From positions 1 through 22,155 of IMG/VR virus record IMGVR_UViG_3300033273_000652: DNA of 22,155 nt; one strand, given 5' to 3'. Under the pieces are notes generated by a model. It was not told the DNA's origin and searched no databases. It saw only the letters and a program-made list of their open reading frames with translations. Both the position numbers and the translations under genes were made by a program. Positions 1 through 6,336 of the stretch are shown one piece after another. Numbering within the stretch: the stretch's first letter is position 1; the number at the start of each line of letters is the position of its first letter. The DNA is from a virus.

Positions 1-390
1 AGTTCCTGCGACACCGCCTGCGGTGGTTGTCGTATCGCCAAGCATTGGCAACGAGCCAACCACACCTGCTGTGACGCTGGTTGCTGATGGCACGCTGTCT
101 CCCTCAGTAAATGACTCGCTGAAGGAGAAAGCATCGCCAGCAGTGGTGATGGCGTAATCAGCAGCGGTGTAGCCAACGGCGCTTCCGCTGGTCAGGCTGC
201 CAAGACCCCCAGCGGTGTTGAGGGTGACGTTGTTGCCGCTAACCGAGTAGCTCGAACCGATCCGGCTTGCGGCACTTGCTGCAGCGTCCACAGTCAGCGA
301 CACCGAGGACTGGATGCGGTGCGTCAGATCTGCGTGTGCAGGACTCGCGTTGCCAATCACAATGGCGGCTGCCAGAAGGAGCTTTTTCAC
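1..390 (-). CDS. secreted phage protein with signal peptide, 3' end cut by window edge
   Basis: The reading frame starts with GTG at 390 and runs off the left edge with about 130 residues visible. It has a clear AGGAGA ribosome binding site about 8 bases before the GTG. Residues 1-20 form a typical signal peptide (KK, then LLLAAAIVIG, then an AHA cleavage site before Asp21). The mature part is rich in Ser, Thr, Ala and Gly (SSVSLTVDAAASAASRIGSS), like extracellular or virion-surface beta proteins. The start overlaps the stop of the preceding membrane-protein gene in a GTGA, so the two are probably translated together. From memory similar signal-peptide proteins occur in marine cyanophages without known function. 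Function is not assigned. The ORF is certain by its start signals; the role is open. Confidence 0.75.
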   Translation of the reverse strand, partial: MKKLLLAAAIVIGNASPAHADLTHRIQSSVSLTVDAAASAASRIGSSYSVSGNNVTLNTAGGLGSLTSGSAVGYTAADYAITTAGDAFSFSESFTEGDSVPSATSVTAGVVGSLPMLGDTTTTAGGVAGT

Positions 391-653
391 TGTTGTTTCT
401 CCTGAGATTTAGCGGTGACTGTGCCGTTATTTTCGTCCTTCTTTTTCTGGCCGTTGCCTTTACCAACAGAAACGCCGAATGAGGCCATCGTGCCAGTCAA
501 CAGGGAGGCCGGGAAAGTCGGATCCATGGCCTTCACATGCCCCAAGTAATTAAGGCTGAGCATGAAGATGGACCAGGACAACACCGCCAAGCGAACGAAG
601 TCGGCTAATGGCGTGTGGTCCTTGTCGTGATCGTGTTCAGATGAGGCTGCCAT
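387..653 (-). CDS. small membrane protein, holin-like
   Basis: 88 residues. A charged, His/Asp-rich N-terminus (residues 5-13) is followed by a strong membrane helix at about 17-38 and a weaker hydrophobic stretch at about 48-64, then a Lys-rich polar tail (66-88). Small size, one or two membrane segments and a charged tail fit a holin, and a peptidase that could be an endolysin lies about 500 bases away. This is inference; no holin family signature can be read by eye. The stop overlaps the GTG of the secreted protein gene (GTGA). Its start lies only 18 bases from the divergent plus-strand gene at 672, leaving little room for two promoters. Confidence 0.65.
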   Translation of the reverse strand: MAASSEHDHDKDHTPLADFVRLAVLSWSIFMLSLNYLGHVKAMDPTFPASLLTGTMASFGVSVGKGNGQKKKDENNGTVTAKSQEKQQ

Positions 654-671
654 GATGAAACGAGTGCTTGG

Positions 672-932
672 GTGGCTCCTGTGATTGAGATTCTGGCTGC
701 CATTGCGGGGGCCTCTGTAACGGTAGCCGCAATGGGCGCTTCGGCTAACAGTAAGAGGTCTACAGAGAGTCGCGACGCTGTAATCCGCCTAACCGCATCC
801 GTGGATAGCGTTGCAACTCGCCTCGACGTACTCCACACCGACATGCGCAGTAGAGATGCGGAAGTATTCAGCCGCTTACGCGAACTTGAAGCAGCAGTGG
901 CCCGTATAGAAGGTTCCAGAAAGCAGCACTAA
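672..932 (+). CDS. membrane-anchored coiled-coil protein, spanin-like
   Basis: 86 residues from a GTG start. Residues 4-26 form an uncleaved N-terminal membrane helix (small residues Ala, Gly, Val). Residues about 33-80 form a heptad-like alpha helix (RLTASVDSVATRLDVLHTDM, then SRLRELEAAVARIEG) that would sit in the periplasm as a coiled coil. This N-in membrane anchor plus coiled coil is the layout of phage i-spanins (Rz-like) and of some holin partners. It lies next to a candidate holin (387-653) and a candidate endolysin (1131-1847). The lysis role is inference from topology and position only. Confidence 0.6.
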   Translation: MAPVIEILAAIAGASVTVAAMGASANSKRSTESRDAVIRLTASVDSVATRLDVLHTDMRSRDAEVFSRLRELEAAVARIEGSRKQH

Positions 933-956
933 GCTTTTTGCAGTTACTGCCTATCC

Positions 957-1103
957 ATGGACGACATCCTCACCAGCCCGATCACCTGGGCCGTAGTTGC
1001 ACTGATCAGCGAGCTGATCGGCGCATCGAATCTCAAGCAAAACGGAGTAGTCGCCCTACTTCTCGACACAGTTAAGTCGCTTAAGCCAAAAAACATGAAA
1101 TAG
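957..1103 (+). CDS. 48-residue hydrophobic protein of unknown function
   Basis: A short ORF starting at ATG 957 (MDDILTSPITWAVVALISE) and ending at TAG 1103. Residues 8-24 are hydrophobic and could be a short membrane or amphipathic helix. A basic C-terminus (KSLKPKNMK) follows. It fills the gap between the coiled-coil protein and the peptidase gene. The protein-like composition and tight packing support it; there is no clear Shine-Dalgarno. From memory, similar short proteins starting MDDILTSPI occur in cyanophages, which I could not check. Function unknown. Confidence 0.55.
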   Translation: MDDILTSPITWAVVALISELIGASNLKQNGVVALLLDTVKSLKPKNMK

Positions 1104-1130
1104 TTACTAGTGTTGAGTATCTTTCTGGTT

Positions 1131-1847
1131 ATGACGCTGCGATTAACCGATTTCTTCAATCGCTACACCGCAGCACCACACCAGATCGCAGCGATCAACA
1201 AGCTTCAGGAGGACATGCCTCAGGAGCTACTGGCCCGCAACTCAGCATGGTTTGAGATCTGGAAAGCAGGTGGGCGAGTGGAGTGGCTGCCCACCCCGTA
1301 CTTCCATCAGCTCGATCTGCCAAATGGCTACCGCAAGTGCTTCACTGCGGCAGCAGCAATGATTGCAGCAGATCAGGCCCGCATACTCAACCCACATGAC
1401 TACGACAAAATACGGTCCAAGTACGGCGATACAACTGAGATTCACGCGCATATTTCTGCTCTCTGGGAATTGGGACTGACTGCGGAATACGTCGACAACG
1501 GAACCCCAGGTCTACTCGAAGCTGAGATTGACGCAGGACGTCCAGTCGCAGTCGGCTGGCTACATCACGGAGACCTGGCTAAGGGTGAACGTCCTAGAGG
1601 ATATGGCCACTGGAGCGTGATTGTCGGCTACACGGACCAATTCTTCATTGCCCACGACCCAATGGGCACACCCGACTTCATTCACGGCGGCCACAAGGAT
1701 CAGGTCGAAGCGAAATACGTGCTCTACCCGCGGCGTCAATGGCTTAAGCGCTGGGAAGTTGAAGGCCCCGGCACCGGCTGGGCAATTCGTGTTAAAGGCG
1801 GCTGGTCCGACTCACTCAAGGATGATGACCAGCGATATATCGAGTAA
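1131..1847 (+). CDS. C39-type cysteine peptidase, candidate endolysin
   Basis: 238 residues from ATG 1131; a GTG at 1110 would add seven hydrophobic residues. The papain-like C39 (Peptidase_C39_2) pattern is visible: Gln60 in YFHQLD, catalytic Cys70 in GYRKCFTAAAAM, then His160 in YGHWSVIVGY and Asp176 in AHDPMG, in the family's order. Members cleave peptide bonds, including in peptidoglycan cross-links. An N-terminal part of about 50 residues and a C-terminal Trp-rich stretch (WLKRW, GTGWAIRV) flank the core. With membrane genes next to it, an endolysin-like role in lysis is plausible but inferred. Processing of a phage protein is the alternative. Confidence 0.7.
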   Translation: MTLRLTDFFNRYTAAPHQIAAINKLQEDMPQELLARNSAWFEIWKAGGRVEWLPTPYFHQLDLPNGYRKCFTAAAAMIAADQARILNPHDYDKIRSKYGDTTEIHAHISALWELGLTAEYVDNGTPGLLEAEIDAGRPVAVGWLHHGDLAKGERPRGYGHWSVIVGYTDQFFIAHDPMGTPDFIHGGHKDQVEAKYVLYPRRQWLKRWEVEGPGTGWAIRVKGGWSDSLKDDDQRYIE

Positions 1848-1871
1848 TGTGCTCCCAGACATAAAAAGCAT

Positions 1872-2396
1872 GTGATTATTCCCGACCATGAGATCCAGCG
1901 CCTTTGCCAGCAGGAGCGCATGGTCGTCCCATACGAGCTTGAACTACTGAATCCGGCCTCGCTGGACCTGCGGATCGGCGAGAACATCATGGTCGAGGTC
2001 GAGCACACCTCGGAACTGCAGATTCAGTCAATTGCGCACTGCACCAAAAACGCCCCATACCTGATGGCGCCCGGCGAGTTCCTACTCACCGAGACGCTGG
2101 AAGTGTTCAACATGCCAGCCGATATCTGCGGCATGTTCTGCCTGAAGTCATCCCGCGCCAGGGAGGGCTACGAGCACAGTCACGCCGGCTACGCGGACTG
2201 CGGTTGGAACGGAAGCAAGCTGACCCTTGAGCTCAAAAACAACAAGCGGTTTCACAACCTGCCGCTATACCCCGGCATGAAGATCGGGCAGATGGTGTTC
2301 CTGTTAATGGTCACCAATCCCGACCTGGATTATGGAGAAATTGGGCATTACAACGGCCAACCGCGAGTGATGCCAAGCTGGGAAGAGTGTCTTTAG
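1872..2396 (+). CDS. dcd: dCTP deaminase
   Basis: 174 residues from GTG 1872; the ATG at 1870 is followed at once by TGA, so GTG is the start. The enzyme converts dCTP to dUTP, feeding dTTP synthesis. The dUTPase/dCTP deaminase fold is shown by PASLDLRIG (residues 28-36), LKSSRAREGY (91-100, matching the SS-x-A-R substrate loop), AGYADCGWNGSKLTLEL (105-121, with the GW and the catalytic Glu120) and PGMKIGQMVF (134-143). The Glu in LTLEL is typical of the deaminase; the dUTPase Tyr motif is absent. Length is close to the family's usual 170-190. ThyX and dNMP kinase in the opposing operon act downstream in the same pathway. Confidence 0.85.
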   Translation: MIIPDHEIQRLCQQERMVVPYELELLNPASLDLRIGENIMVEVEHTSELQIQSIAHCTKNAPYLMAPGEFLLTETLEVFNMPADICGMFCLKSSRAREGYEHSHAGYADCGWNGSKLTLELKNNKRFHNLPLYPGMKIGQMVFLLMVTNPDLDYGEIGHYNGQPRVMPSWEECL

Positions 2397-2427
2397 CTAC
2401 CCTGAGCCGAAGCGGAGAGCTTCTCCC

Positions 2428-2604
2428 ATGCAGCGGTACTTAATCGAAGTAACGGGGAAGTTTTACTTCGAGACCGCGCAGGACCCTGAGAACATCCCAG
2501 GCGACATCTACGCCTGCATCTCAGAGTGCTTTAAAACCGATGACGACATCATCGACATCGAAATAGCCACCTACGAGCTTCCTAAAGATGGAGCATCAGA
2601 TTGA
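2428..2604 (+). CDS. 58-residue acidic protein of unknown function
   Basis: ATG at 2428 is preceded by a purine-rich GGAGAG about 8 bases upstream. The product (MQRYLIEVTGKFYFETA...) has a beta-rich start and an acidic middle (TDDDIIDIEIATYEL). The 3' end overlaps the HNH gene start (2588) by 17 bases in another frame, in line with the tight packing here. The fold resembles the small beta-alpha-beta proteins common in cyanophages, but no family is recognised. Support comes from the ribosome binding site, packing and composition. Confidence 0.6.
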   Translation: MQRYLIEVTGKFYFETAQDPENIPGDIYACISECFKTDDDIIDIEIATYELPKDGASD

Positions 2605-2953
2605 TGGCATCTATCTCGTCACCAAAAAAGCGAGTAAGCAACGTTTCCGTGCCTCAATCTTCTCCGCTTGGGATCACACCTGCGCCTACTGCGGCGATCA
2701 CGCCACAACAATCGATCACGTAAAGGCCAAGGCCAAGGGTGGTGCGACAACCGTGCGCAACTGCGTGCCAGCCTGCCTGCGCTGCAACGCAGCCAAATCC
2801 CACTCGTCCGTGTGGCTGTGGTGGATAAAGCAGCCCTTCTGGGACTTTTTCCGTGCTCACAAGCTGCTGTGCTGGATCAGCCGAAGCGAGCAGCCTTCAT
2901 ATGCTCTATGTAGATCTGAGCCTGCCACAGATCATTGGCGTACCGGCCGATAG
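2588..2953 (+). CDS. HNH endonuclease
   Basis: 121 residues. A compact HNH/zinc core is visible: C32-x2-C35 (CAYCG), Asp43-His44 (TIDHVKAKAKGG), Asn58 (RNCVPAC) and C63-x2-C66 followed by Asn67 and Lys70 (CLRCNAAKS). Such nucleases cut DNA with one metal ion; phage versions act in packaging, homing or general nicking. It is free-standing here, with no intron or terminase gene near, so the role is unclear. The last 25 residues (after about 97) look unlike the rest and overlap the 3' end of the opposing gene by 77 bases, so they may be read-through sequence. Confidence 0.75.
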   Translation: MEHQIDGIYLVTKKASKQRFRASIFSAWDHTCAYCGDHATTIDHVKAKAKGGATTVRNCVPACLRCNAAKSHSSVWLWWIKQPFWDFFRAHKLLCWISRSEQPSYALCRSEPATDHWRTGR

Positions 2954-3110
2954 AGCAGTTGGGCATACAGGCCCGATACCGAACTTCGCCGATGGGCTCG
3001 GTGCTCATCTCGATGTAGTAGCCATCCCCGCAATCAAATGCGTCCTCAGGAATGACGTACTCAGTGGTTGGCCCAGAAGGCTGAGCAGCTTTTTGCGAAG
3101 ACTCCTCCAC
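2877..3110 (-). CDS. 77-residue protein of unknown function, last gene of the ThyX operon
   Basis: GTG start at 3110, inside the 3' end of the preceding gene (50-base overlap). The product starts with a Gln/Ser/Pro-rich linker and continues with an alternating core (DCGDGYYIEMS, GEVRYRACMPNCSIGRY, WQAQIYIEHMKAA), containing three cysteines. It looks like a real small globular protein, ending in an amphipathic helix. The family is not recognised. Its 3' end runs tail-to-tail into the HNH gene with a 77-base antisense overlap and no visible terminator between them. Confidence 0.55.
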   Translation of the reverse strand: MEESSQKAAQPSGPTTEYVIPEDAFDCGDGYYIEMSTEPIGEVRYRACMPNCSIGRYANDLWQAQIYIEHMKAARFG

Positions 3111-3369
3111 TGGAACGCCCCTCCGGGAAACCTAAACCGCATTGTGCCGCAACAAATTCCCAGTGGATGCAGTGCTGGCATCTGGGCTTGTTGTTTGTGA
3201 TGGCCCGAGCGTCGGCGTAAAGCTGTTCAGCCTCAATCACCGCTTGCTCAAGCTCGGTACAGCTGAGGGGTAAATCCAGCTTTCCCGTATGACTCTTAAT
3301 GCGGACACGCCAGCCCTTAGGTCCCTCGTACAGAACCATCCTGCCGGCGTGATACCGCAGCGAAGCCAC
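3061..3369 (-). CDS. small protein with C-terminal four-cysteine PEG box
   Basis: 102 residues from GTG 3369, which shares one base with the TAG stop of the dNMP kinase gene. The N-terminal half is a beta/alpha domain (GWRVRIKSHTGKLDL, then helix EQAVIEAEQLYADAR). The C-terminal part holds a probable zinc box: C64-x2-C67-x2-W70, C77-x-LGFPEG, then FAKSC95. The same box appears in two other proteins of this operon (4480-4758 and 4646-5089). A structural zinc site is likely; function, perhaps protein or nucleic acid binding, is unknown. Confidence 0.65.
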   Translation of the reverse strand: MASLRYHAGRMVLYEGPKGWRVRIKSHTGKLDLPLSCTELEQAVIEAEQLYADARAITNNKPRCQHCIHWEFVAAQCGLGFPEGRSSGGVFAKSCSAFWANH

Positions 3370-3911
3370 TAAGCCTTAGCCATTAGCCGCAGCTTAGTTG
3401 TCAAGTCTTCAACTGCACCGTCATTAAATACAGCGCAATCAAATCTATCGAAATCGTTCAATCCGCCCTCACTGGAGTGCTCAAACGACCTGGGAATACC
3501 CGGTCTTTCGACATACCAGAGCGCACCACCCAGATTCTTAATGAGTCGAGCCTCATTTTTGAAGCGGCAGTCGTCAACAACTACTTTGTCGTAGTGCTTG
3601 ATCCGCTCGGACCAGCAACGCAACCAAATATCGGGGTGGATGCATGACCGGCCCCATTCCGTTCCAAGTGTCCGAAGCATGTGCCGAACACTGACCTCAG
3701 TCGATGGAACGACAACCTGCTTGTGCTTGTAGACGAGATCCTCAGCTCCGGCCTGGTCGTATCCCAGGGCTTTGAGCATCGGAATCAGCATCTCCTTGAG
3801 GGTCTGGGCGAACGGCACGATCGTGTAACCGCGCTCGTCCTGGAGCCACTTAGCAACAGTGGATTTGCCCGAACCCGCAGCCGGGCTGTAGAGGCCGATC
3901 AGTTTCTTCAC
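3369..3911 (-). CDS. deoxynucleoside monophosphate kinase
   Basis: 180 residues from GTG 3911, whose GTGA overlaps the stop of the upstream gene; a longer ATG frame from 3986 is less likely. The enzyme phosphorylates dNMPs to dNDPs. The P-loop is at residues 6-18 (GLYSPAAGSGKST), followed by a helix (VAKWLQDE), a WGR motif (EWGRSCIHPDIWLRCW) and a Walker B-like strand (VVVDDCRFKNEARLI). This layout matches the T4 gp1-type phage dNMP kinases, and the nearby ThyX and dCTP deaminase make a nucleotide role consistent. Another P-loop NMP kinase specificity cannot be excluded by eye. Confidence 0.65.
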   Translation of the reverse strand: MKKLIGLYSPAAGSGKSTVAKWLQDERGYTIVPFAQTLKEMLIPMLKALGYDQAGAEDLVYKHKQVVVPSTEVSVRHMLRTLGTEWGRSCIHPDIWLRCWSERIKHYDKVVVDDCRFKNEARLIKNLGGALWYVERPGIPRSFEHSSEGGLNDFDRFDCAVFNDGAVEDLTTKLRLMAKA

Positions 3912-4192
3912 GATTGGCCCGCCATCTGAGCTGAGATGAAGGAAGCCCGCATAATCTGCGCGGTGTCCTCCTTGAATCGATCCCAAAGGTCGGTGTACGT
4001 GCCACGTTCACCAGGTTCGGCGCTGTCGCGCTCGTACAGCTCGTACAGGTAGTCAAGAAAGGCGGCTTTGCCGTTCTCGACTTGCCATGGCTTCAGCTCG
4101 CTCAAGAGCTGTTGCGCGTCCAGTGACTGGGTCACCCCAATAAACGATTCGCCCATCAAAGAACCAAGGCCGGTAGAAGGTTTCGATGCCAT
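3908..4192 (-). CDS. small helical protein overlapping its upstream neighbour
   Basis: 94 residues from ATG 4192, or 82 from ATG 4156. The conserved-looking part is helical (LDAQQLLSELKPWQVENGKA, AFLDYLYELY, TDLWDRFKEDTAQIMRASFI). It overlaps the 4053-4250 frame by 104-140 bases, depending on the start, and ends in a GTGA overlap with the dNMP kinase gene. Both overlapping frames read like real proteins. The coupling to the kinase start supports this one. No ribosome binding site is evident at either ATG, so the start is unsure. Function unknown. Confidence 0.55.
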   Translation of the reverse strand: MASKPSTGLGSLMGESFIGVTQSLDAQQLLSELKPWQVENGKAAFLDYLYELYERDSAEPGERGTYTDLWDRFKEDTAQIMRASFISAQMAGQS

Positions 4193-4250
4193 AAAACAAG
4201 GGATGAGCGCCGTAGGAGCCTACCCCTGTGTTTGGGTGATAGAGACTCAC
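4053..4250 (-). CDS. 65-residue aromatic-rich protein of unknown function
   Basis: GTG start at 4250 forms a GTGA with the stop of the upstream gene (4247-4480), good evidence for translational coupling. The product is rich in Tyr, Phe, Trp and Gly (SYGAHPLFYGIETFYRPWFF, then DGRIVYWGDPVTGRATALER), a composition not expected from a chance frame. It ends with a basic/acidic helix (ALERAEAMASRERQ). Its second half shares up to 140 bases with the next gene in another frame. No known family. Confidence 0.55.
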   Translation of the reverse strand: MSLYHPNTGVGSYGAHPLFYGIETFYRPWFFDGRIVYWGDPVTGRATALERAEAMASRERQSRLS

Positions 4251-4480
4251 TTCTCAGCATCGGGCGCATGGTAGATACGCTCCAACTTCATGGAGTCGGG
4301 CTCAACATCGTCTGAAACATGTATCTGCTTGCCATAGCCAGCAGGATCCGATTCGTCACTAAGCACCCAGGTCACAGTGGATCCATGCTCCTTGATGCAG
4401 ACCAGGCCAATCCGGGGTGACTTCATAAGCCAGCGCACGATTGCGGCTTCAACCGGATTCAGGAAGGGGTGAGCTCGCAT
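4247..4480 (-). CDS. 77-residue protein of unknown function
   Basis: ATG at 4480 has a strong GGAGG site seven bases upstream and shares one base with the TGA of the preceding gene (TGATG). The product begins MRAHPFLNPVEAAIVRWLMK and continues with a beta-strand pair (IGLVCIKEHGSTVTWVLSDE) and an acidic tail. The first 20 residues form an amphipathic helix. The stop overlaps the GTG of the next gene. Coupling on both sides makes it a confident gene, but no function can be assigned. Confidence 0.65.
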   Translation of the reverse strand: MRAHPFLNPVEAAIVRWLMKSPRIGLVCIKEHGSTVTWVLSDESDPAGYGKQIHVSDDVEPDSMKLERIYHAPDAEK

Positions 4481-4758
4481 CAAACTGCCTCCGTGACCAT
4501 CGCCGGGCAGTCGACCGCAAATCTCGTACCACCCTCAGGCAACCCTAGGCAGCACCGGTGACTCCAATGACCGCAGCCTGCGCATGGTCCGCCGCCTTCA
4601 AGTGGCTCGTACTTACGCATACGAACCTCGGCGCGCATCTCCTCCCTACCGGCGGGAGTTTTGCGATAACACTCCGCGCAAATCACGGGATTGCGAGTGT
4701 CCCTTCCGCAGGACGGGCAAACTCTGGTGTTGATTCGGCTCGTAGAGCGAGCACTCAC
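4480..4758 (-). CDS. double zinc-ribbon protein with PEG cysteine box
   Basis: 92 residues from GTG 4758; ATG 4806 in the same frame is the alternative. An N-terminal zinc-ribbon pattern is visible (C14-x2-C17, then C27-x2-C30: CPSCGRDTRNPVICAEC), followed by a basic helix (REEMRAEVRMRKYE). A C-terminal box follows: C59-x2-C62-x-HW, C69/C70-LGLPEGG, then FAVDC84. This box is shared with two neighbours, suggesting duplication within the operon. The gene begins inside the 3' end of the preceding one in another frame. A nucleic acid or protein-binding role is likely for a ribbon of this kind, but unproven. Confidence 0.6.
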   Translation of the reverse strand: MSARSTSRINTRVCPSCGRDTRNPVICAECYRKTPAGREEMRAEVRMRKYEPLEGGGPCAGCGHWSHRCCLGLPEGGTRFAVDCPAMVTEAV

Positions 4759-5089
4759 TGGCGAACGATCCACCAGATTCAGGGAACTGCATCGAACAGG
4801 AGCCATCGATCCAATAAGAACAAGAGGTGCAGGACTTGCGGGACTCGCTAATAGGCGGATTAAGGACCTGCGAGATCGCGGTATTAAGGCGGAGTAGAAG
4901 GTCGTACTCCTTCATCTGTGTAGCTGTTATCTCGTACTTTGTCTCGGCGTAGTTGCAGTTGGAGCAACGGCGCCTGAATCTGAGTGTCGGATCTTGGCTA
5001 CGCCGACGCGATTCCGTCACGTAGAACTTTTTCTGATTGCACTTAGGGCAATGGCGCAGACTTTCGTCAGGTCTACCGCGTCCGTTCAT
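4646..5089 (-). CDS. NrdR-like zinc ribbon protein with PE cysteine box
   Basis: 147 residues. ATG 5089 overlaps the ThyX stop (ATGA). Residues 14-45 form a zinc ribbon (C14-x2-C17 ... C42-x2-C45) with a basic stretch between them (ESRRR, RFRRRC), resembling the NrdR N-terminal ribbon in layout; the NrdR ATP-cone is absent. After a helical linker comes the operon's shared box: C87-x2-C90-x2-W, C98, FPESGG, FASEC113. The last 28 residues after SLYEPN look unlike coding sequence and overlap the next gene, so the ancestral protein may have ended earlier. A regulator or DNA-binding role is inference. Confidence 0.6.
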   Translation of the reverse strand: MNGRGRPDESLRHCPKCNQKKFYVTESRRRSQDPTLRFRRRCSNCNYAETKYEITATQMKEYDLLLRLNTAISQVLNPPISESRKSCTSCSYWIDGSCSMQFPESGGSFASECSLYEPNQHQSLPVLRKGHSQSRDLRGVLSQNSRR

Positions 5090-5808
5090 GGCGCCAACCT
5101 CGCCTTACCCAGCCGCTTATCGACGTAATAACCAAGGATCTGCGGTGCCCAGTCCTCAAGGTGAGGAAGCATCAAATCGCAGAGCGTCTGAATCTCAGGC
5201 TGTGCATCAGCCTTGGCACGAAGATCGAGGAAGTGGAGCGCGCTTCGCAGGTTGAAGCTGACCACAAAGTTTTGCCGGAAGTCAAAGGGCAGCATTCCGC
5301 GAATGTGCTCCTCGGCGAATCCAGCCTTAAGACGAATGGCGTACTGACGAATCGACTCAGTGGCCGCGACCTTGTCCCGGTTGAGGTCGTCCACTGAGTA
5401 CCGGTACTTTTTGCCTTCGCGATCCCTGTAATAACCAGGTTCGCGGAAGTAGATCACCGATTCCACCGGAGCAAGGCGGTCCAGGACCTTAAGCATCCGC
5501 TGGCCCGTGTACCGCATCGACTGCACGTCGAAGCTGACGCCGACGCGGTGCGTCCGAGCCTGCTGCATCACGGAATGCGGGAACCCAGCGACACCAAAGG
5601 TGATGGCGGGATGCTCAAGCGGGCCATAGTGACCACGCTCCCCAACCAGAAGGCGCTTGACGCAGATCTGGCCAGCCCGAGTTTCTGCCGGTGGCTCGTC
5701 GTCCCCGACATAACCCTCGTAGTAGTCCTGGTGCATCGCAGCCCAAACCAGGGTCTGCGGGTTCGGGGTCCTAGATAGAACCTCAACCCTCAAATAAGAG
5801 TCCGACAT
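5086..5808 (-). CDS. thyX: FAD-dependent thymidylate synthase ThyX
   Basis: 240 residues from ATG 5808, which shares a base with the upstream TGA (TGATG) and has GAGG upstream. ThyX makes dTMP from dUMP using methylenetetrahydrofolate, NADPH and FAD, and works as a homotetramer. The diagnostic region is clear: GHYGPLEHPAITF (59-71), then RTHRVGVSFDVQSMRY (85-100), a variant of the RHR-x7-S signature with Arg85-Thr-His87-Arg88 and Ser97. The C-terminal FDFRQNFVVSFNLRSALHFL and DLR-KADAQPEIQ complete the fold. Length fits the family. It leads the operon that carries dNMP kinase. Confidence 0.93.
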   Translation of the reverse strand: MSDSYLRVEVLSRTPNPQTLVWAAMHQDYYEGYVGDDEPPAETRAGQICVKRLLVGERGHYGPLEHPAITFGVAGFPHSVMQQARTHRVGVSFDVQSMRYTGQRMLKVLDRLAPVESVIYFREPGYYRDREGKKYRYSVDDLNRDKVAATESIRQYAIRLKAGFAEEHIRGMLPFDFRQNFVVSFNLRSALHFLDLRAKADAQPEIQTLCDLMLPHLEDWAPQILGYYVDKRLGKARLAP

Positions 5809-6038
5809 CAAACAACCTCGACGTTGGACATGGGCCAGCGCGCCTTCGCGTACTTCAACGCACGAGTCTTGGACTCAGCCTGCAGCTCAACAAACATGGG
5901 ACTCGCACCAACTTGGGAAACGCGAACCCTGAACTTCCTGGTTTTTGCCCCTGGAACGGCTCTGCTTATGCCGTCACCATGCTGGGATTTAGCTTCCGCA
6001 TCATCATCCCAAGTAGTGTTCAATGCAAAATTCGACAC
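5808..6038 (-). CDS. small basic beta protein of unknown function
   Basis: 76 residues from GTG 6038; TTG 6059 would add seven hydrophobic residues. The conserved-looking part is the C-terminal half (KTRKFRVRVSQVG, SPMFVELQAESKTRALKYAK), a beta-beta-alpha unit ending in a ...NVEVV strand, the pattern of small modification-or-binding domains often seen in cyanophages. The N-terminal 30 residues are acidic and probably flexible. It is coupled to ThyX by TGATG and is the first gene of the operon. Function unknown. Confidence 0.55.
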   Translation of the reverse strand: MSNFALNTTWDDDAEAKSQHGDGISRAVPGAKTRKFRVRVSQVGASPMFVELQAESKTRALKYAKARWPMSNVEVV

Positions 6039-6096
6039 AAATAAAAGATAATTGAGCAATGGGCGTTCCTATAGTAACTCAAATGCGAGGAGTGCT

Positions 6097-6336
6097 ATGG
6101 CCTGGTTTAACCGGGATCTAACACCCGAGAGGGAACTCTCAATCGAGCTAGCTGCTCGCGGAATGGGGGAGCGCGAAGCGTATCTCTTCAAGACTCTGAT
6201 GTCTTACCAAGAGATGCTCCAGCAAGCAGTCCACGAGATCATGAGGCTGGAGTTTCTTGTTGAAGATCTTCAAGAGCAAGTTCAATCGCTTCTTCCTGAA
6301 GCTCCCGAAACAGACGCTCCCCAATCTCGTCAATGA
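6097..6336 (+). CDS. 79-residue helical coiled-coil protein
   Basis: ATG 6097 is preceded by GAGGAG at a good distance, deciding the start over an in-frame codon at 6052. The product is all-helical: MAWFNRDLTPERELSIELAA, then a long heptad region (MLQQAVHEIMRLEFLVEDLQ, EQVQSLL) and an acidic tail. It is the only plus-strand gene between two minus-strand ones and overlaps the 3' end of the gene at 6239-6709 by 98 bases, tail to tail. Function unknown. Confidence 0.6.
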   Translation: MAWFNRDLTPERELSIELAARGMGEREAYLFKTLMSYQEMLQQAVHEIMRLEFLVEDLQEQVQSLLPEAPETDAPQSRQ

